The notes: generated by a model from the sequence alone, not told the origin. 64,000 nucleotides of DNA from Clostridia bacterium (GCA_017507805.1 JAFWAC010000009.1:1-64000); one strand, 5' to 3'; positions 36,401 to 44,405 are shown, counted from the stretch's first letter. Made by a program: numbers and translations.

Positions 36401-37989
36401 TAAACATTGCCCTTTGTAAGCGGATAGATAAGCTTAACATTTGCTTCAGTCCATCCGGCGTCCTCTGCAACCGAAAGGTCGGCAACAACATTTCCGTCCA
36501 GAGTGGCGGTGGTGGGGTTGCCAGCAGCAAAGCTCATACTATCAAAATCGTAAACCTGCTTGTCAGCAGACATATCAAGCTTTTCGATTGTTATATCATC
36601 GATATAAAGGGTTGTTCCGGTTTGAACATTATAGAACCAAAAATGGGTTGAAGCATAGGTTGCAGTGAATACCTGAGAATAGGTTGCCCATTCCTCAGAG
36701 TAAACATCAAAAGCATTTCCTGCAGGGCTGGTTGCAATACCGTAGCTGTTGTAAGCCGAGCCCCAACCGCCGTCATTGGCATAGCCCATTACATTACCGC
36801 TTCCCATATATTTAAAGGAAATCTTGTAATACTCGCCCTGAACAAGAGGATAGTCAAGCTTAGCATTCATTTCTGCCTTTGAGGAGGTGGAAAAATTAGC
36901 TGCAATTGTGCCGTTATTATCTGCACCTGTTACAATGGTGGTTGAAAAAGCTTTTGTCGGATATTCAGAAAACTCAACAGCATCAAAATCATAAACCTGC
37001 TTATCGGCAGTGTTTGTGTTTACAGTGGCAGTCTCTTTAAGAATAATCTGTGAGAAGTAAATTGTTCCCGCCGCCTGACTATACAAAGCAAACATCTGAC
37101 CGTCCGCAGTTGCGGTGTGTGTAAAGGTCTCGGTTCTCCAAGAACCTGTATCGTAAGCATAACTACCGTTAATCGTTCCGTCCACAGAGCTTGCCATCCA
37201 GGCATCTGTTTTATATGTAACAGTCAAATCATAGGTTGTATTCGCTTTAAGCTTGTAGGGAATATAGAACCTTTTTGCAAAGTTGCTGCTTGTCGCACCA
37301 ATTGTACCAACCGCAACATTCTTGCCCAATTCCTCGTTATATTCATAATGTACTGTGTTGGAGCCTGTATTTGCAAAAACAGGTAATGCATCAACAGTTT
37401 CAATGTTTGAAAAATCTGTGATAAGGGGCAAATTTTCAGCATCATAATGAGAAGCTTCAATAATGTAAATATCATCAAAATTAATGGTGCTCTTTGCAAC
37501 ATTGAATTTCAAGAAAGCGTCCTCAATAGAGCAGGTATATTCCATTACAAAAGAATTCCACGCACCTGCTGAAGCACCGCCAAAGCTTTTTATTTCAGCA
37601 CTGTTGCCTTCCCAGATACTGAACCAGGAATAATCATCAACACCCTTGTTTTCAACATAATACATACCTCCTACAATATATGTTGTTCCAACGGTAAAAT
37701 CATAGCCTTTTAATGAATAGTTAGCTAATGTGCCTGCATCACTGCCTATAGCCTTAAGGCTGTAGCTACCGCGGGCAACCTCGGACGAAACCGCAAAGCG
37801 GTCAGCCGAAGAAACACTGTCGGTCGAAGGAATTGCTCCCTCCTCAAAATCGGTTACATTTTTGTTGGCAATAGCAGTCGTTTCTGCCGAGGCGGTGAAA
37901 CCGGCAGACAAAATGCTTGTGAGCATTAAAGCCATTACCAAGGTCACTGAAAGAATTTTTGAAAAAGCCTTGTTAAAATTCTTTTTCAT
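33475..37989 (-). CDS. Secreted multi-domain protein: five sandwich modules, internal dockerin, discoidin-like domain, beta-helix (1504 aa)
   Basis: A signal peptide (MKKNFNKAFSKILSVTLVM..., cleavage near TASAE) leads to five tandem jelly-roll modules (about 40-750), each ending in a strand such as INFDDIYII, IYFSQIILK, LYIDDITIE or LYLDNITIE, as in CBM4/9/22-type modules. A type I dockerin follows at about 766-826: GDVNNDCSVNNTDLVLMKQW and MDDYDEIDIRDLIRMKRTLAG, two Ca-binding repeats, the first with Cys at a usual Asp/Gly position. A discoidin-like domain (about 830-980) and a beta-helix (about 990-1504, TIYVSNDGSDSNDGLTEATAL, QYNYSHENEGGMVIVC) complete it. Dockerins are normally terminal; here it is central. 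No cohesin is in the window. The ATG at 37989 has AGGGGATTT upstream. It is probably transcribed alone. Confidence 0.82.
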   Translation of the reverse strand: MKKNFNKAFSKILSVTLVMALMLTSILSAGFTASAETTAIANKNVTDFEEGAIPSTDSVSSADRFAVSSEVARGSYSLKAIGSDAGTLANYSLKGYDFTVGTTYIVGGMYYVENKGVDDYSWFSIWEGNSAEIKSFGGASAGAWNSFVMEYTCSIEDAFLKFNVAKSTINFDDIYIIEASHYDAENLPLITDFSNIETVDALPVFANTGSNTVHYEYNEELGKNVAVGTIGATSSNFAKRFYIPYKLKANTTYDLTVTYKTDAWMASSVDGTINGSYAYDTGSWRTETFTHTATADGQMFALYSQAAGTIYFSQIILKETATVNTNTADKQVYDFDAVEFSEYPTKAFSTTIVTGADNNGTIAANFSTSSKAEMNAKLDYPLVQGEYYKISFKYMGSGNVMGYANDGGWGSAYNSYGIATSPAGNAFDVYSEEWATYSQVFTATYASTHFWFYNVQTGTTLYIDDITIEKLDMSADKQVYDFDSMSFAAGNPTTATLDGNVVADLSVAEDAGWTEANVKLIYPLTKGNVYKLSYDYKGSGGMRHIPNSGSWGNEMYSAEQSFDNGNNDLSLNSEDWATHTTVFTAEYASTNIFLRSGVAGSTLYLDNITIEDVTADYDAYNYIADFETEDQLVEGSGGVSIAYEDDADFGKVAKITYSKISFNDTHCVKLPVFRLMAGETYRIKFTYKSDTWFCGWFDGAAQAGVAGIGAPKTPVTEWEECYFTITATTTGTFGIGTNMVDPNRAEADRYGDSASLWIAELAVERVNTEAGDVNNDCSVNNTDLVLMKQWFIGAVTGYDIFTYNLSMDDYDEIDIRDLIRMKRTLAGVGAPVSVILDECSTDAELYSSAQNIYKNGGSEPLGDTSRYILNAVDTEGYIIYYAHNGLEEAAIQYDRGEETDWEMTVYTSVDQTEWTEISADTVSSEFNSNGWLIATNYYGDLSGKYLKIVFPNINSQFGLRKVYINGLDGAALSAIGAQNTELREAATIYVSNDGSDSNDGLTEATALATLDAAVSTALVPGDTIALACGDTFEGGAVLAASGTADAPITLTSYGSGEKPVITIPAGENALDVTGEYIEISNLAFTGKTGFSALDFYALEAGATKGLGVKNCEFYDINHTTAATSDDSGAIHFHAMCSDPAWFDGVTVANNSFDSVARTAVFAESEWIAIDRSQTWGNRNLSLYDGSPYLAQNFVVRGNTINNNGGDAIMLIGTQGARIEYNVVSNSKLLVELPEQSSFAAVWFHSSVDGIIQYNEVYGTTGTNGGTDLWAFDIDHACTGCIVQYNYSHENEGGMVIVCGTDGENNSMVQNTTVRYNISVNDGLGEDRSALDFSSGINNVLVHNNTIIAKETDRFFTIADYNNAEVGPTNIKFYNNLFYNANENANAITYGGDYAVADQITVEFYNNVFRNVNDLPWTHTNLWSNPVYNGNIEKDDTLLNGIADFINNTTITKGLTSVYNTCSPVDGSVLLTGGYDVSSITGFADYVAVDYTGTAFEGNLIGAIS

Positions 37990-38320
37990 CAGGAAATCCC
38001 CTTTCAAAAAATTAATAAATAAAATTTTTGTTACACAAATCCATAGTATCCAACATTTTCTGCATTGCCTTTGTGCAACCTGACAATTATATTTTATCAT
38101 AATCATTTACAAAAAAATAGGCTAATATTCCAATAAATATATCAATATTCAACACTCTGAAAGGCATTTTATCGTGCTAATCAAACTGACCTTTTGTAGG
38201 GGAGGCGTTTCGCCTCCCGCCAGCTTTTATTGCTTTTTGTGGAAAGAGAACCAGACGGGAGGGGGCACCCCTCCCCTACGACATATCCTTTATACAGCAA
38301 AACTATACGAGTTATTAGTT
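37990..38320. other. Intergenic region between the AraC gene and the dockerin gene
   Basis: This 331-base AT-rich gap should hold the dockerin gene promoter. The best candidate on the minus strand is TTGTAA (38107-38112) with TATAAT (38086-38091), but the spacer is only 15 bases. It also carries the palindromic element at 38196-38279. I see no convincing small ORF or RNA gene. Confidence 0.4.
38196..38279. repeat. 84-bp nested palindromic element with 10-bp terminal inverted repeats
   Basis: The ends GTAGGGGAGG (38196-38205) and CCTCCCCTAC (38270-38279) are exact inverted repeats. Inside are two GC-rich hairpins (GGAGGCG/CGCCTCC at 38201-38217 and GGGAGGGG/CCCTCCC at 38258-38275), and CCTCCCG can also pair with CGGGAGG. 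It is much more GC-rich than its surroundings, encodes nothing, and resembles a MITE-like or REP-like element. It could also end the AraC-operon transcript. Confidence 0.6.
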
Positions 38321-39172
38321 TTACAACTGTTCCTTGTATTTCTTAGGGGTTACGCCGTACTGCTTTTTAAAAATAGCTATATAATAAGACTTAGAATTAA
38401 ATCCGCATTTTTCGGCAATCTCATCAAGTGAAAGCTCACCCTGCTTTAAAAGTCTTATAGAGTGGGTAAGCCTTAACTGCTTTATATAATCTATATAGCT
38501 GATTTTAAGCTTTTTCTTAAATATAAGCCCTAAGTAATTCTGGGAAAGTCCCACAGCACCAGCAACCTTTGTAAGGGATAGGTCGGCATCCGAAAAATGC
38601 TCGCCCAAATAAAGCAATGCGCGTTTGAGGTTGTGCATTGTTTCGCTGTAAACCGTGGTCATGGAAACCTTTTCAAAAAGCAGAGAAAGAATAACATTAA
38701 GGCAGGAATCTCTTATTATAAGGAAATCCTCTGTCCGTTTTTTATACTGCTGATACAAAATATCAAGCAGGGATTTAATTTGGTTGTACTCCTCATCCGT
38801 CAGGAAAAAATCCGTATCGTCATAACAGCTTATAAGCTTTTGAAAAAGCTTGGGCGAGATACATTTCTCGCTAAAGCTCATGCTGTAAAGCGAAATCTGT
38901 TCGGTGCCTTTGAAATGATAAACATGACAGTCCAGCTTTTTAAGCAGACTGATATAACCCCTGCTCACGCGGAATGAACGGTCATTTATTTTATGCTCTC
39001 CCTCTCCCTCGCAGATAAGCTCCAGCTCATAATATTTATGATAATGAAGCGTTTCTATATATTCGGTATCGTAACCAATAGTGCGGTAATCAATAAAAAA
39101 GTTTTCCTTGTCAAAATCAGCATCGGTATCCGGTTTTTCAAAAACTTCTGTCCGGTTTTTATTGGTTGCCAT
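38321..39172 (-). CDS. AraC-family regulator of the carbohydrate locus (283 aa)
   Basis: An N-terminal cupin-like sensor (about 20-120, HYHKYYELELICEGEGEHKINDRSFRVSRGYI) is joined to a C-terminal double helix-turn-helix (about 185-283: LTKVAGAVGLSQNYLGLIFKKKL and LDEIAEKCGFNSKSYYIAIFKKQYGVTPKKYK). This layout is the usual sugar-responsive activator. It is the last gene of the DUF4434-AGE-GH78 operon and lies directly before the dockerin gene, so it probably controls the locus in response to a released sugar. AGGGAGGGG lies upstream of the ATG. Confidence 0.92.
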   Translation of the reverse strand: MATNKNRTEVFEKPDTDADFDKENFFIDYRTIGYDTEYIETLHYHKYYELELICEGEGEHKINDRSFRVSRGYISLLKKLDCHVYHFKGTEQISLYSMSFSEKCISPKLFQKLISCYDDTDFFLTDEEYNQIKSLLDILYQQYKKRTEDFLIIRDSCLNVILSLLFEKVSMTTVYSETMHNLKRALLYLGEHFSDADLSLTKVAGAVGLSQNYLGLIFKKKLKISYIDYIKQLRLTHSIRLLKQGELSLDEIAEKCGFNSKSYYIAIFKKQYGVTPKKYKEQL

Positions 39173-39193
39173 ATTTCCGGCACCCCTCCCTGT

Positions 39194-41536
39194 TTATAAT
39201 ATTTCTATTTCAAAGCTTCCGTTTTCTATTTTCCTTATATTTCCCCCATCTGCAAACGAATATCCTTCAGGCAGCTTTATATCTCCCTTTATTCCTTCAG
39301 GCACCTGAACGGTAAGCAAAATTGCACTTTGCTGTTTTTTCCAAGCAACCGTTACCATTCCGATAACAGAGTTATACTCACAGGAAGCAAATTCCAGCCT
39401 TTTTGCAAAGCAAGGAGAAATTTCAAACTCGGTCACATCACGACACTCGGGATTAGGCTTTAATCCGACAAGCTGTTTGATGAAAAAGCTTGAAATATCG
39501 CCCCAGAAATGGTGGTTCTGCGAATACTGTCCCGACCTTACGGTTTGCCCCTTTGCCAAAAAGGTTTCACACAAAGCGGTACAGCCGTTTTCCACCCAAT
39601 TGGCATAAGACGGGTATTCGGGTGAAAGTATCATGTCAAGCGCCAAATCGCACCAACCCATTTGTGCCAAAAGATGAAACATATATCTTGCGCCGATTAC
39701 ACCGCAAAGCAACCGATTATTATCGCGTTTTATTATTTTGAGCAGTCTGTCAAAAGCCGCCGGTATTTCACTCTCGCTGAAAATTCCGAATTCTATCGCC
39801 AGCACCTGACAGGTTTGGCAATTGCCGAAGGCGGTCATCGCTTCAAAATCAATCAGCTTTTCTCTGATTGCGGTACGCATTTGTTCGGCAAGCCGTTGTG
39901 CCTTGCCGGAAAGCTCGCCATCATCCGCTGCAGCACCCAAAAATGCGGCTTTTTGGGCAATATCAAGCACCATGGCGCTATCGGTGAAAATAAGCGGTGC
40001 CAAGGTCTTATCAGCCATGCCGGCACCCAGAGGCTGTGCCCAATCGTTCAAGCCAATCTCCACAAGACCGTTTCGGTCACGCTTATCCGAAATATATGAA
40101 AGATACCTCGAAATAGTTGGCAGACTTTCGGTTACAATGCGGATATCGCCGGTATATTTATAGCAATAATACGGCAAATACACGCACACACAATCCCAAG
40201 CAGGACCGTTGCCCCACTCAAAGCCCCAACCGGCAGTTGGGATAATACCCGGAAGTGCCCCGTCCTCCCGTTGCGCCTTACACACATTCCGCATCCATTC
40301 CGCCATACTTTTTTCAGCGGTCAGGTTAATCAGCATTTGCTCTGCCGAAAGGGCAATATCGGCCGTCCAACCATTCTTTTCTCTGTGAGGACAGTCGGTT
40401 GGAACATAAACGAAATTTGAACGGTCGGAACGGATTGTCATTTCATAAAGCTGATTTACCGTGTCATCCGAGCAGGAAAAATCTGCCCTTTTGTGCATTT
40501 CGGAGCTTATCACCTTATATGTGAGCAGGCTTTTCGTTGCCTGTTCGGGAGTTATACCCTCAACCAACGCATAGCGGAAGCCATGGTATGTAAACGGTGG
40601 GACAAAGGTCTCCTCACCCTCACCCTTCAGAATATATTTATCCATTTGGGGATAATCCAAGTGCAGGCCTCTTTCACAATACATATTTATTGTGCTTCTG
40701 ACCGAAAATTTTCCGTCTATAAGTGTTTCACCGAAGCGCAGTGTTACGCACTGCCCCTTTTTACCGCTGATTTTCAGCTCACAAATTCCCGAATTGTTTT
40801 CACCGAAATCATAAAGGTATACATCCCTTACCCTTGTAAGCTCAATCGGGTCATCGTAGGTAATATGCGAATTAGTGTTATAGCACAGGTCATTATAATG
40901 GGTTATACCGACAGGCGGAAGCTCCTTATAAACGGTGACAGGCTCTGCCTCGCAAAATCTTGCTTCCCCTGACGGAGCCTTGGCAGGCAAAGCACTGCTC
41001 CATGCGCTATCGTCAAAGCCGGGCTCATTCCAACCCTTCTGCTCTTTATTGGCATCATAAAATGCGCCTATGCGCAAGTCGTCAAGCAAAACGGGGGAAG
41101 CGGCTGTTTTTACCGTTTCATCAGCTTCGATTACAGTGATTTTACCGTTTTGCTCAAGCTCAACAGAAAACGCAACCCTTAAACCTCCTCGCCACGGTGC
41201 CATGTCAAAGTCCCACACATAACCTCCGAAGGCATTGAAAAAACCGTTACCAAGCATAATGCCGATAACATTTTCTCCCGATACAAGATATTCTTTAATA
41301 TTATAGCTGTCATAATAAAGAATATCATCGGGATTATTTATATAGGGTGCCAATACACCCTTTGTGATATGCTTTCCGTTAATATAAAGCTCGTAAAGTC
41401 CCAAGCCGCATATTACAAGGTTGGCACCGCCCGGCAGAGCATCGAGCAGAAAGCTTTTGCGGAAAAGCGGTGCGGGCACATGATTATCAAAATCGCAAAC
41501 CTCGTTATTGCGGCAAATGAACTTTTTAGAAAACAT
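39194..41536 (-). CDS. GH78 alpha-L-rhamnosidase-like enzyme (780 aa)
   Basis: Beta-sandwich domains come first (about 1-180, GANLVICGLGLYELYINGKHI and VIGIMLGNGFFNAFGGYVWDF, a strong GH78 N-domain pattern). A concanavalin-like linker domain and the (alpha/alpha)6 barrel (about 350-690) follow. The barrel has YVPTDCPHREKNGWTADIALSAEQM, the GH78 catalytic block, and PTAGWGFEWGNGPAWDCVCV. A C-terminal beta domain closes the chain. There is no signal peptide, so it is cytoplasmic and would remove terminal rhamnosyl or related residues from imported oligosaccharides. It follows the AGE gene by 14 bases. Specificity could be for another 6-deoxy sugar or uronic linkage. Confidence 0.88.
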   Translation of the reverse strand: MFSKKFICRNNEVCDFDNHVPAPLFRKSFLLDALPGGANLVICGLGLYELYINGKHITKGVLAPYINNPDDILYYDSYNIKEYLVSGENVIGIMLGNGFFNAFGGYVWDFDMAPWRGGLRVAFSVELEQNGKITVIEADETVKTAASPVLLDDLRIGAFYDANKEQKGWNEPGFDDSAWSSALPAKAPSGEARFCEAEPVTVYKELPPVGITHYNDLCYNTNSHITYDDPIELTRVRDVYLYDFGENNSGICELKISGKKGQCVTLRFGETLIDGKFSVRSTINMYCERGLHLDYPQMDKYILKGEGEETFVPPFTYHGFRYALVEGITPEQATKSLLTYKVISSEMHKRADFSCSDDTVNQLYEMTIRSDRSNFVYVPTDCPHREKNGWTADIALSAEQMLINLTAEKSMAEWMRNVCKAQREDGALPGIIPTAGWGFEWGNGPAWDCVCVYLPYYCYKYTGDIRIVTESLPTISRYLSYISDKRDRNGLVEIGLNDWAQPLGAGMADKTLAPLIFTDSAMVLDIAQKAAFLGAAADDGELSGKAQRLAEQMRTAIREKLIDFEAMTAFGNCQTCQVLAIEFGIFSESEIPAAFDRLLKIIKRDNNRLLCGVIGARYMFHLLAQMGWCDLALDMILSPEYPSYANWVENGCTALCETFLAKGQTVRSGQYSQNHHFWGDISSFFIKQLVGLKPNPECRDVTEFEISPCFAKRLEFASCEYNSVIGMVTVAWKKQQSAILLTVQVPEGIKGDIKLPEGYSFADGGNIRKIENGSFEIEIL

Positions 41537-41550
41537 ACAAGCACCTTACT

Positions 41551-42756
41551 TTATTTTTTCAAAATATCTGTAATTATTTCATCTATTGCCATAAGGCATC
41601 TCGGAACATGGAAGGGTCCCTTAAAGGTACTGCCCTTTGAGGAGGGCTCGGTGGGGATACCGTCCCGTCTTAAATAACCGTACCACTCGCCGCCCTCGCT
41701 GTCGCAGAAATGATTTATACAGTATTTTCTTGCCTTTTCAAACCATTCAATATACTGCTTTTCACCTGTTTCTCTGTAAAGCATAAGGGAAGCAATCATC
41801 AGCTCGTTATGAGGCCACCAAAGCTTCATATCGTGCTCATAAGCCTCCGGAGGATAACCAAGGCAATCAATAAAACTCAAAAGACCGCCAAAGGTTTTAT
41901 CCCAGCCCTTTTCTGTGGCGCAGGCAAATATCTGCTTCGCCGCTTCCATTGTTCTGCTATCCGAGCTATGAATAGCCTCCTCAATAAGAAACCAGCTACA
42001 CTCTATGTCATGTCCCGGATTTACAACCCTGCCCGAACTGAAATCAAGCAGAGGCTCTCCGTTAGGAGCAACAGCTTCAAGGGTGCAGCCCAGCTCAGGC
42101 TTGAAATGATATTTAATAATATTATCGGCACACTCTGCCGAAAGTCTGTCATATTTCTCCCTGTTTTCCGGATCATACTTCCGCATAATAGCGGTTGTGT
42201 TAAGAAAAATCATCGGGTCAGCAAGGGAGCGAGCCTTACGGGTTTCCGGCTCTGTTTTAGGACCGAGACCTGTCGGATCGGAAATCAGACCGTTATTAAG
42301 CGCATATAGCATATCATAAACCCTACGGGCGCGCTCAAGATAAACGGTATCTCCGGTAGCGCCGTAATACTCTGCATTTGCAATAATGTAAAAAGCCTCA
42401 CTGAAATAATATCTTCTCTGTCGCAAAGGCTTGCCGTCCGCAGTGACAGTGAAATAAAATCTTCCGCCGGCTTTGCGGTTAATACAGTGGTTTTCCAAAA
42501 AATCAAGACAGCTTTTTGAAGCCTCAAGCCATTCAGGCTTTGCTCCGTACTGATTGCAAAGGCGTGCAAAGGTCCATGCGCATCTCCCCTGCATCCAGAC
42601 GCTTTTATCGGTAGAATATATTTTGCCGAAACGGTCAAGGCAGGTGTAAACACCGCCGTTTTTGCGGTCAATACCGTTTTTAAGCCAAAAATCAACACTC
42701 GCGTGAAGCTCCTTTTTTGCCCATTCGCGTATTTCCTGTAAAAGCTCCATATCCAT
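41551..42756 (-). CDS. AGE-family epimerase/isomerase (401 aa)
   Basis: The chain has the (alpha/alpha)6 barrel pattern of N-acylglucosamine 2-epimerases, cellobiose 2-epimerases and aldose-ketose isomerases. Visible active-site segments are VWMQGRCAWTFARLC, NPGHDIECSWFLIEEA (general base His), MKLWWPHNELMIASLM (second His) and FKGPFHVPRCLM (final His/Arg). Such enzymes interconvert mannose-, glucose- and GlcNAc-type sugars at C2. Together with the GH2 beta-mannosidase-like enzyme, a mannosyl product is plausible. It lies between the DUF4434 gene (12 bases) and the GH78 gene. The exact substrate cannot be read. Confidence 0.9.
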   Translation of the reverse strand: MDMELLQEIREWAKKELHASVDFWLKNGIDRKNGGVYTCLDRFGKIYSTDKSVWMQGRCAWTFARLCNQYGAKPEWLEASKSCLDFLENHCINRKAGGRFYFTVTADGKPLRQRRYYFSEAFYIIANAEYYGATGDTVYLERARRVYDMLYALNNGLISDPTGLGPKTEPETRKARSLADPMIFLNTTAIMRKYDPENREKYDRLSAECADNIIKYHFKPELGCTLEAVAPNGEPLLDFSSGRVVNPGHDIECSWFLIEEAIHSSDSRTMEAAKQIFACATEKGWDKTFGGLLSFIDCLGYPPEAYEHDMKLWWPHNELMIASLMLYRETGEKQYIEWFEKARKYCINHFCDSEGGEWYGYLRRDGIPTEPSSKGSTFKGPFHVPRCLMAIDEIITDILKK

Positions 42757-42767
42757 AAAACTACCGC

Positions 42768-43685
42768 CTATTTCAAATAATAATTTTTATATAAATTGTT
42801 CAGGTTGCGTGCAGAGGGGTATATAGACTGTGGGCTTAAAAAGTGTGAAAATTCAAAGGTTATAATTTTCTCTGAATACTTTTTATGATGCTCAAGCCTT
42901 TCTTTAAGCACCGAAAAAGGAATGGGGTAATACATACAGCGAACATCACGCTCAAAGGTTTCTGCATTTACCCATTGCTTAATATCATATTTATTACAAA
43001 GCTTTTGCATTAACCCATAATATTCATCCATTAAGTGCAACGGCGCTGTTCCGTCCTGAAAAGCGCAAATATCAATATCCTTGCCCGCATAATCAAAAAT
43101 GCGATCCCACTCCTCATAGGTACTGCGCGGAGACCTGCCGTCCGGATAGTCAATATGGCTTTTAAAAAACGGACTTATAAGCACCTGCTTATCGGGTGCC
43201 TTATCCTTGCAAAGTCCCGATAGTCCCTTCATAACATCACATATATTCAAGCGGTCACAATCAACCTCTTGGGGTATATACCAGCCCTTAAAGGACGGAT
43301 AGTGTCCGTAACGCTCCCAAACCTCATCAATAAAAAATTTGTTTTTAAATATTTCAGTTCCGGCATCACCGTCATTCCATGTGAGGTTTGAGGTGTAAAG
43401 ACCGAAAAAGACATCCATCCCTCGGTCTGATGCTTCTCTCAAAATAAAGTCTGCCAAATCATCGGTATGCAGTGTGCCGAATACCTTTGACGGATAAATT
43501 GTTTTGCCTCCAAATCCACCGCGTATAAATACAAGGGTATCAATTCCAATCTCCTGCATATTATCCAAATCCTGCCGCCACTGCTCAAACGACCAATTTG
43601 ATGACGGAATATCATAGGTAATTTCATCAATAAATGTTCCCGTAATAGGTCCTGCCTTTTTCACTGTAATAACTCTCTCTTTCAA
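42768..43685 (-). CDS. DUF4434-type barrel protein (305 aa)
   Basis: The sequence KAGPITGTFIDEITYDIPSSNWSFEQWRQDLDNMQEIGIDTLVFIRGG, then GMDVFFGLYTSN, KGWYIPQEVD, QVLISPFF and KQWVNAETFE, follows the strand order of a TIM barrel and matches DUF4434, which is glycoside-hydrolase-like. Acidic residues at strand ends (E in PQEVD, E in NAETF) are candidate catalytic residues. No signal peptide. Two starts are possible: TTG at 43685, giving the longer chain, and GTG at 43664, behind GAGAGAG. Neither has a perfect ribosome binding site. It is the first gene of the operon from the 43772-43800 promoter. Confidence 0.8.
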   Translation of the reverse strand: MKERVITVKKAGPITGTFIDEITYDIPSSNWSFEQWRQDLDNMQEIGIDTLVFIRGGFGGKTIYPSKVFGTLHTDDLADFILREASDRGMDVFFGLYTSNLTWNDGDAGTEIFKNKFFIDEVWERYGHYPSFKGWYIPQEVDCDRLNICDVMKGLSGLCKDKAPDKQVLISPFFKSHIDYPDGRSPRSTYEEWDRIFDYAGKDIDICAFQDGTAPLHLMDEYYGLMQKLCNKYDIKQWVNAETFERDVRCMYYPIPFSVLKERLEHHKKYSEKIITFEFSHFLSPQSIYPSARNLNNLYKNYYLK

Positions 43686-43771
43686 TACTGTTTTTTGACA
43701 ATTGTTTTTTTATACTACGATTAATAAATTTATATTATTCTGCATAATAACACAAACAAAAATCCAAATTT

Positions 43772-43800
43772 ATTGTATTTATATAACAAAGTGCTGTCAA
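43772..43800 (-). promoter_or_regulatory. SigA promoter of the DUF4434-AGE-GH78-AraC operon
   Basis: A consensus TTGACA (43795-43800) and TACAAT (43772-43777) on the minus strand are 17 bases apart, about 85 bases before the first start codon. Together with 43816-43831 and 43927-43955 it accounts for most of the 300-base gap 43686-43985. Confidence 0.75.
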
Positions 43801-43815
43801 TATGTATGATTGAAA

Positions 43816-43831
43816 TTTGATACAAATCAAA
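43816..43831. promoter_or_regulatory. Possible operator palindrome TTTGAT-4-ATCAAA
   Basis: The symmetric site TTTGATacaaATCAAA lies 16 bases upstream of the -35 of the minus-strand operon promoter and about 95 bases upstream of the regulator promoter on the plus strand. The position suits an activator site. Its protein is unknown, and a 12-base match in AT-rich DNA may be chance. Confidence 0.3.
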
Positions 43832-43926
43832 GAATTTTAATGCAAATGCAGACAACAAAAGCGCGATAGAAGCTTTAACGCCGCTATCACGCCCTTACTA
43901 TCGTTTCGGTTTACATTCCTTGGGGG

Positions 43927-43955
43927 TTGAATATTTTTGAAATTTATGATATTAT
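43927..43955 (+). promoter_or_regulatory. Promoter of the DtxR/MntR-type regulator
   Basis: TTGAAT (43927-43932) and TATTAT (43950-43955) are 17 bases apart, 30 bases before the ATG. Confidence 0.6.
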
Positions 43956-43985
43956 TAAGTAAACAAAACTTTGGGAGGTGCTCGT

Positions 43986-44348
43986 ATGCATTTACAGGAA
44001 TCAGGAGAAATGTATCTTGAAACAATATTCGTTCTGTCTAAAAAAATCGGTCATGTGCGTTCTCTTGATGTAGCGGAATATATGGGATTTTCCAAGCCGA
44101 GTGTTTCCCGCGCCGTTTCTCTGCTTAAAAACGGAGAGTTTCTCACGGTTGACCGCGAAGGCTTTTTAAGTCTTACACCTACCGGTCTTGAAATCGCTCA
44201 AAAAATTTACGAAAGGCACACCCTTTTAACCGAATATCTGATGAGCCTTGGGGTTGACCCTGATACCGCCTCGCGCGATGCCTGCAAAATGGAGCATCAC
44301 ATCAGCGAAACCACCTTTGAGGCAATAAAACGCCATGTAACCAAATAA
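43986..44348 (+). CDS. DtxR/MntR-family metal-dependent regulator (120 aa)
   Basis: An N-terminal winged helix (about 1-65: ESGEMYLETIFVLSKKIGHVRSLDVAEYMGFSKPSVSRAVSLLKN) is followed by the metal-binding dimerisation domain (ERHTLLTEYLMSLGVD and ACKMEHHISETTFEAI), with the His, Cys, Glu and His ligands usual for Fe2+/Mn2+ sensors. The SH3-like third domain is absent, as in MntR types. The ATG at 43986 has GGGAGGTG upstream. It is transcribed alone, and no metal transporter is adjacent; mgtE is 39 kb away and not obviously linked. A bidirectional terminator follows. Confidence 0.9.
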   Translation: MHLQESGEMYLETIFVLSKKIGHVRSLDVAEYMGFSKPSVSRAVSLLKNGEFLTVDREGFLSLTPTGLEIAQKIYERHTLLTEYLMSLGVDPDTASRDACKMEHHISETTFEAIKRHVTK

Positions 44349-44355
44349 GAATAAT

Positions 44356-44390
44356 AAAAATGCAGACTGTAGCCTTCAGTCTGCATTTTT
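44356..44390. terminator. Bidirectional terminator between the metal regulator and an AraC gene
   Basis: A perfect 14-base stem, AAAAATGCAGACTG/CAGTCTGCATTTTT, with a 7-base loop and T runs on both sides. It serves two convergent genes. Confidence 0.92.
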
Positions 44391-44405
44391 TATCGCCATT
44401 ATGTG

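Noticed and set aside
33475..38106. Start of the dockerin protein 39 codons further upstream
   Set aside because: The extension has a Cys-rich odd composition and would bury the signal peptide; the ATG at 37989 follows AGGGGATTT and begins a normal signal sequence.
43861..43892. Hairpin GCGCGATAG/CTATCACGC upstream of the metal regulator
   Set aside because: The stem has a mismatch, a 14-base loop and no T run, and no gene ends there; probably chance.
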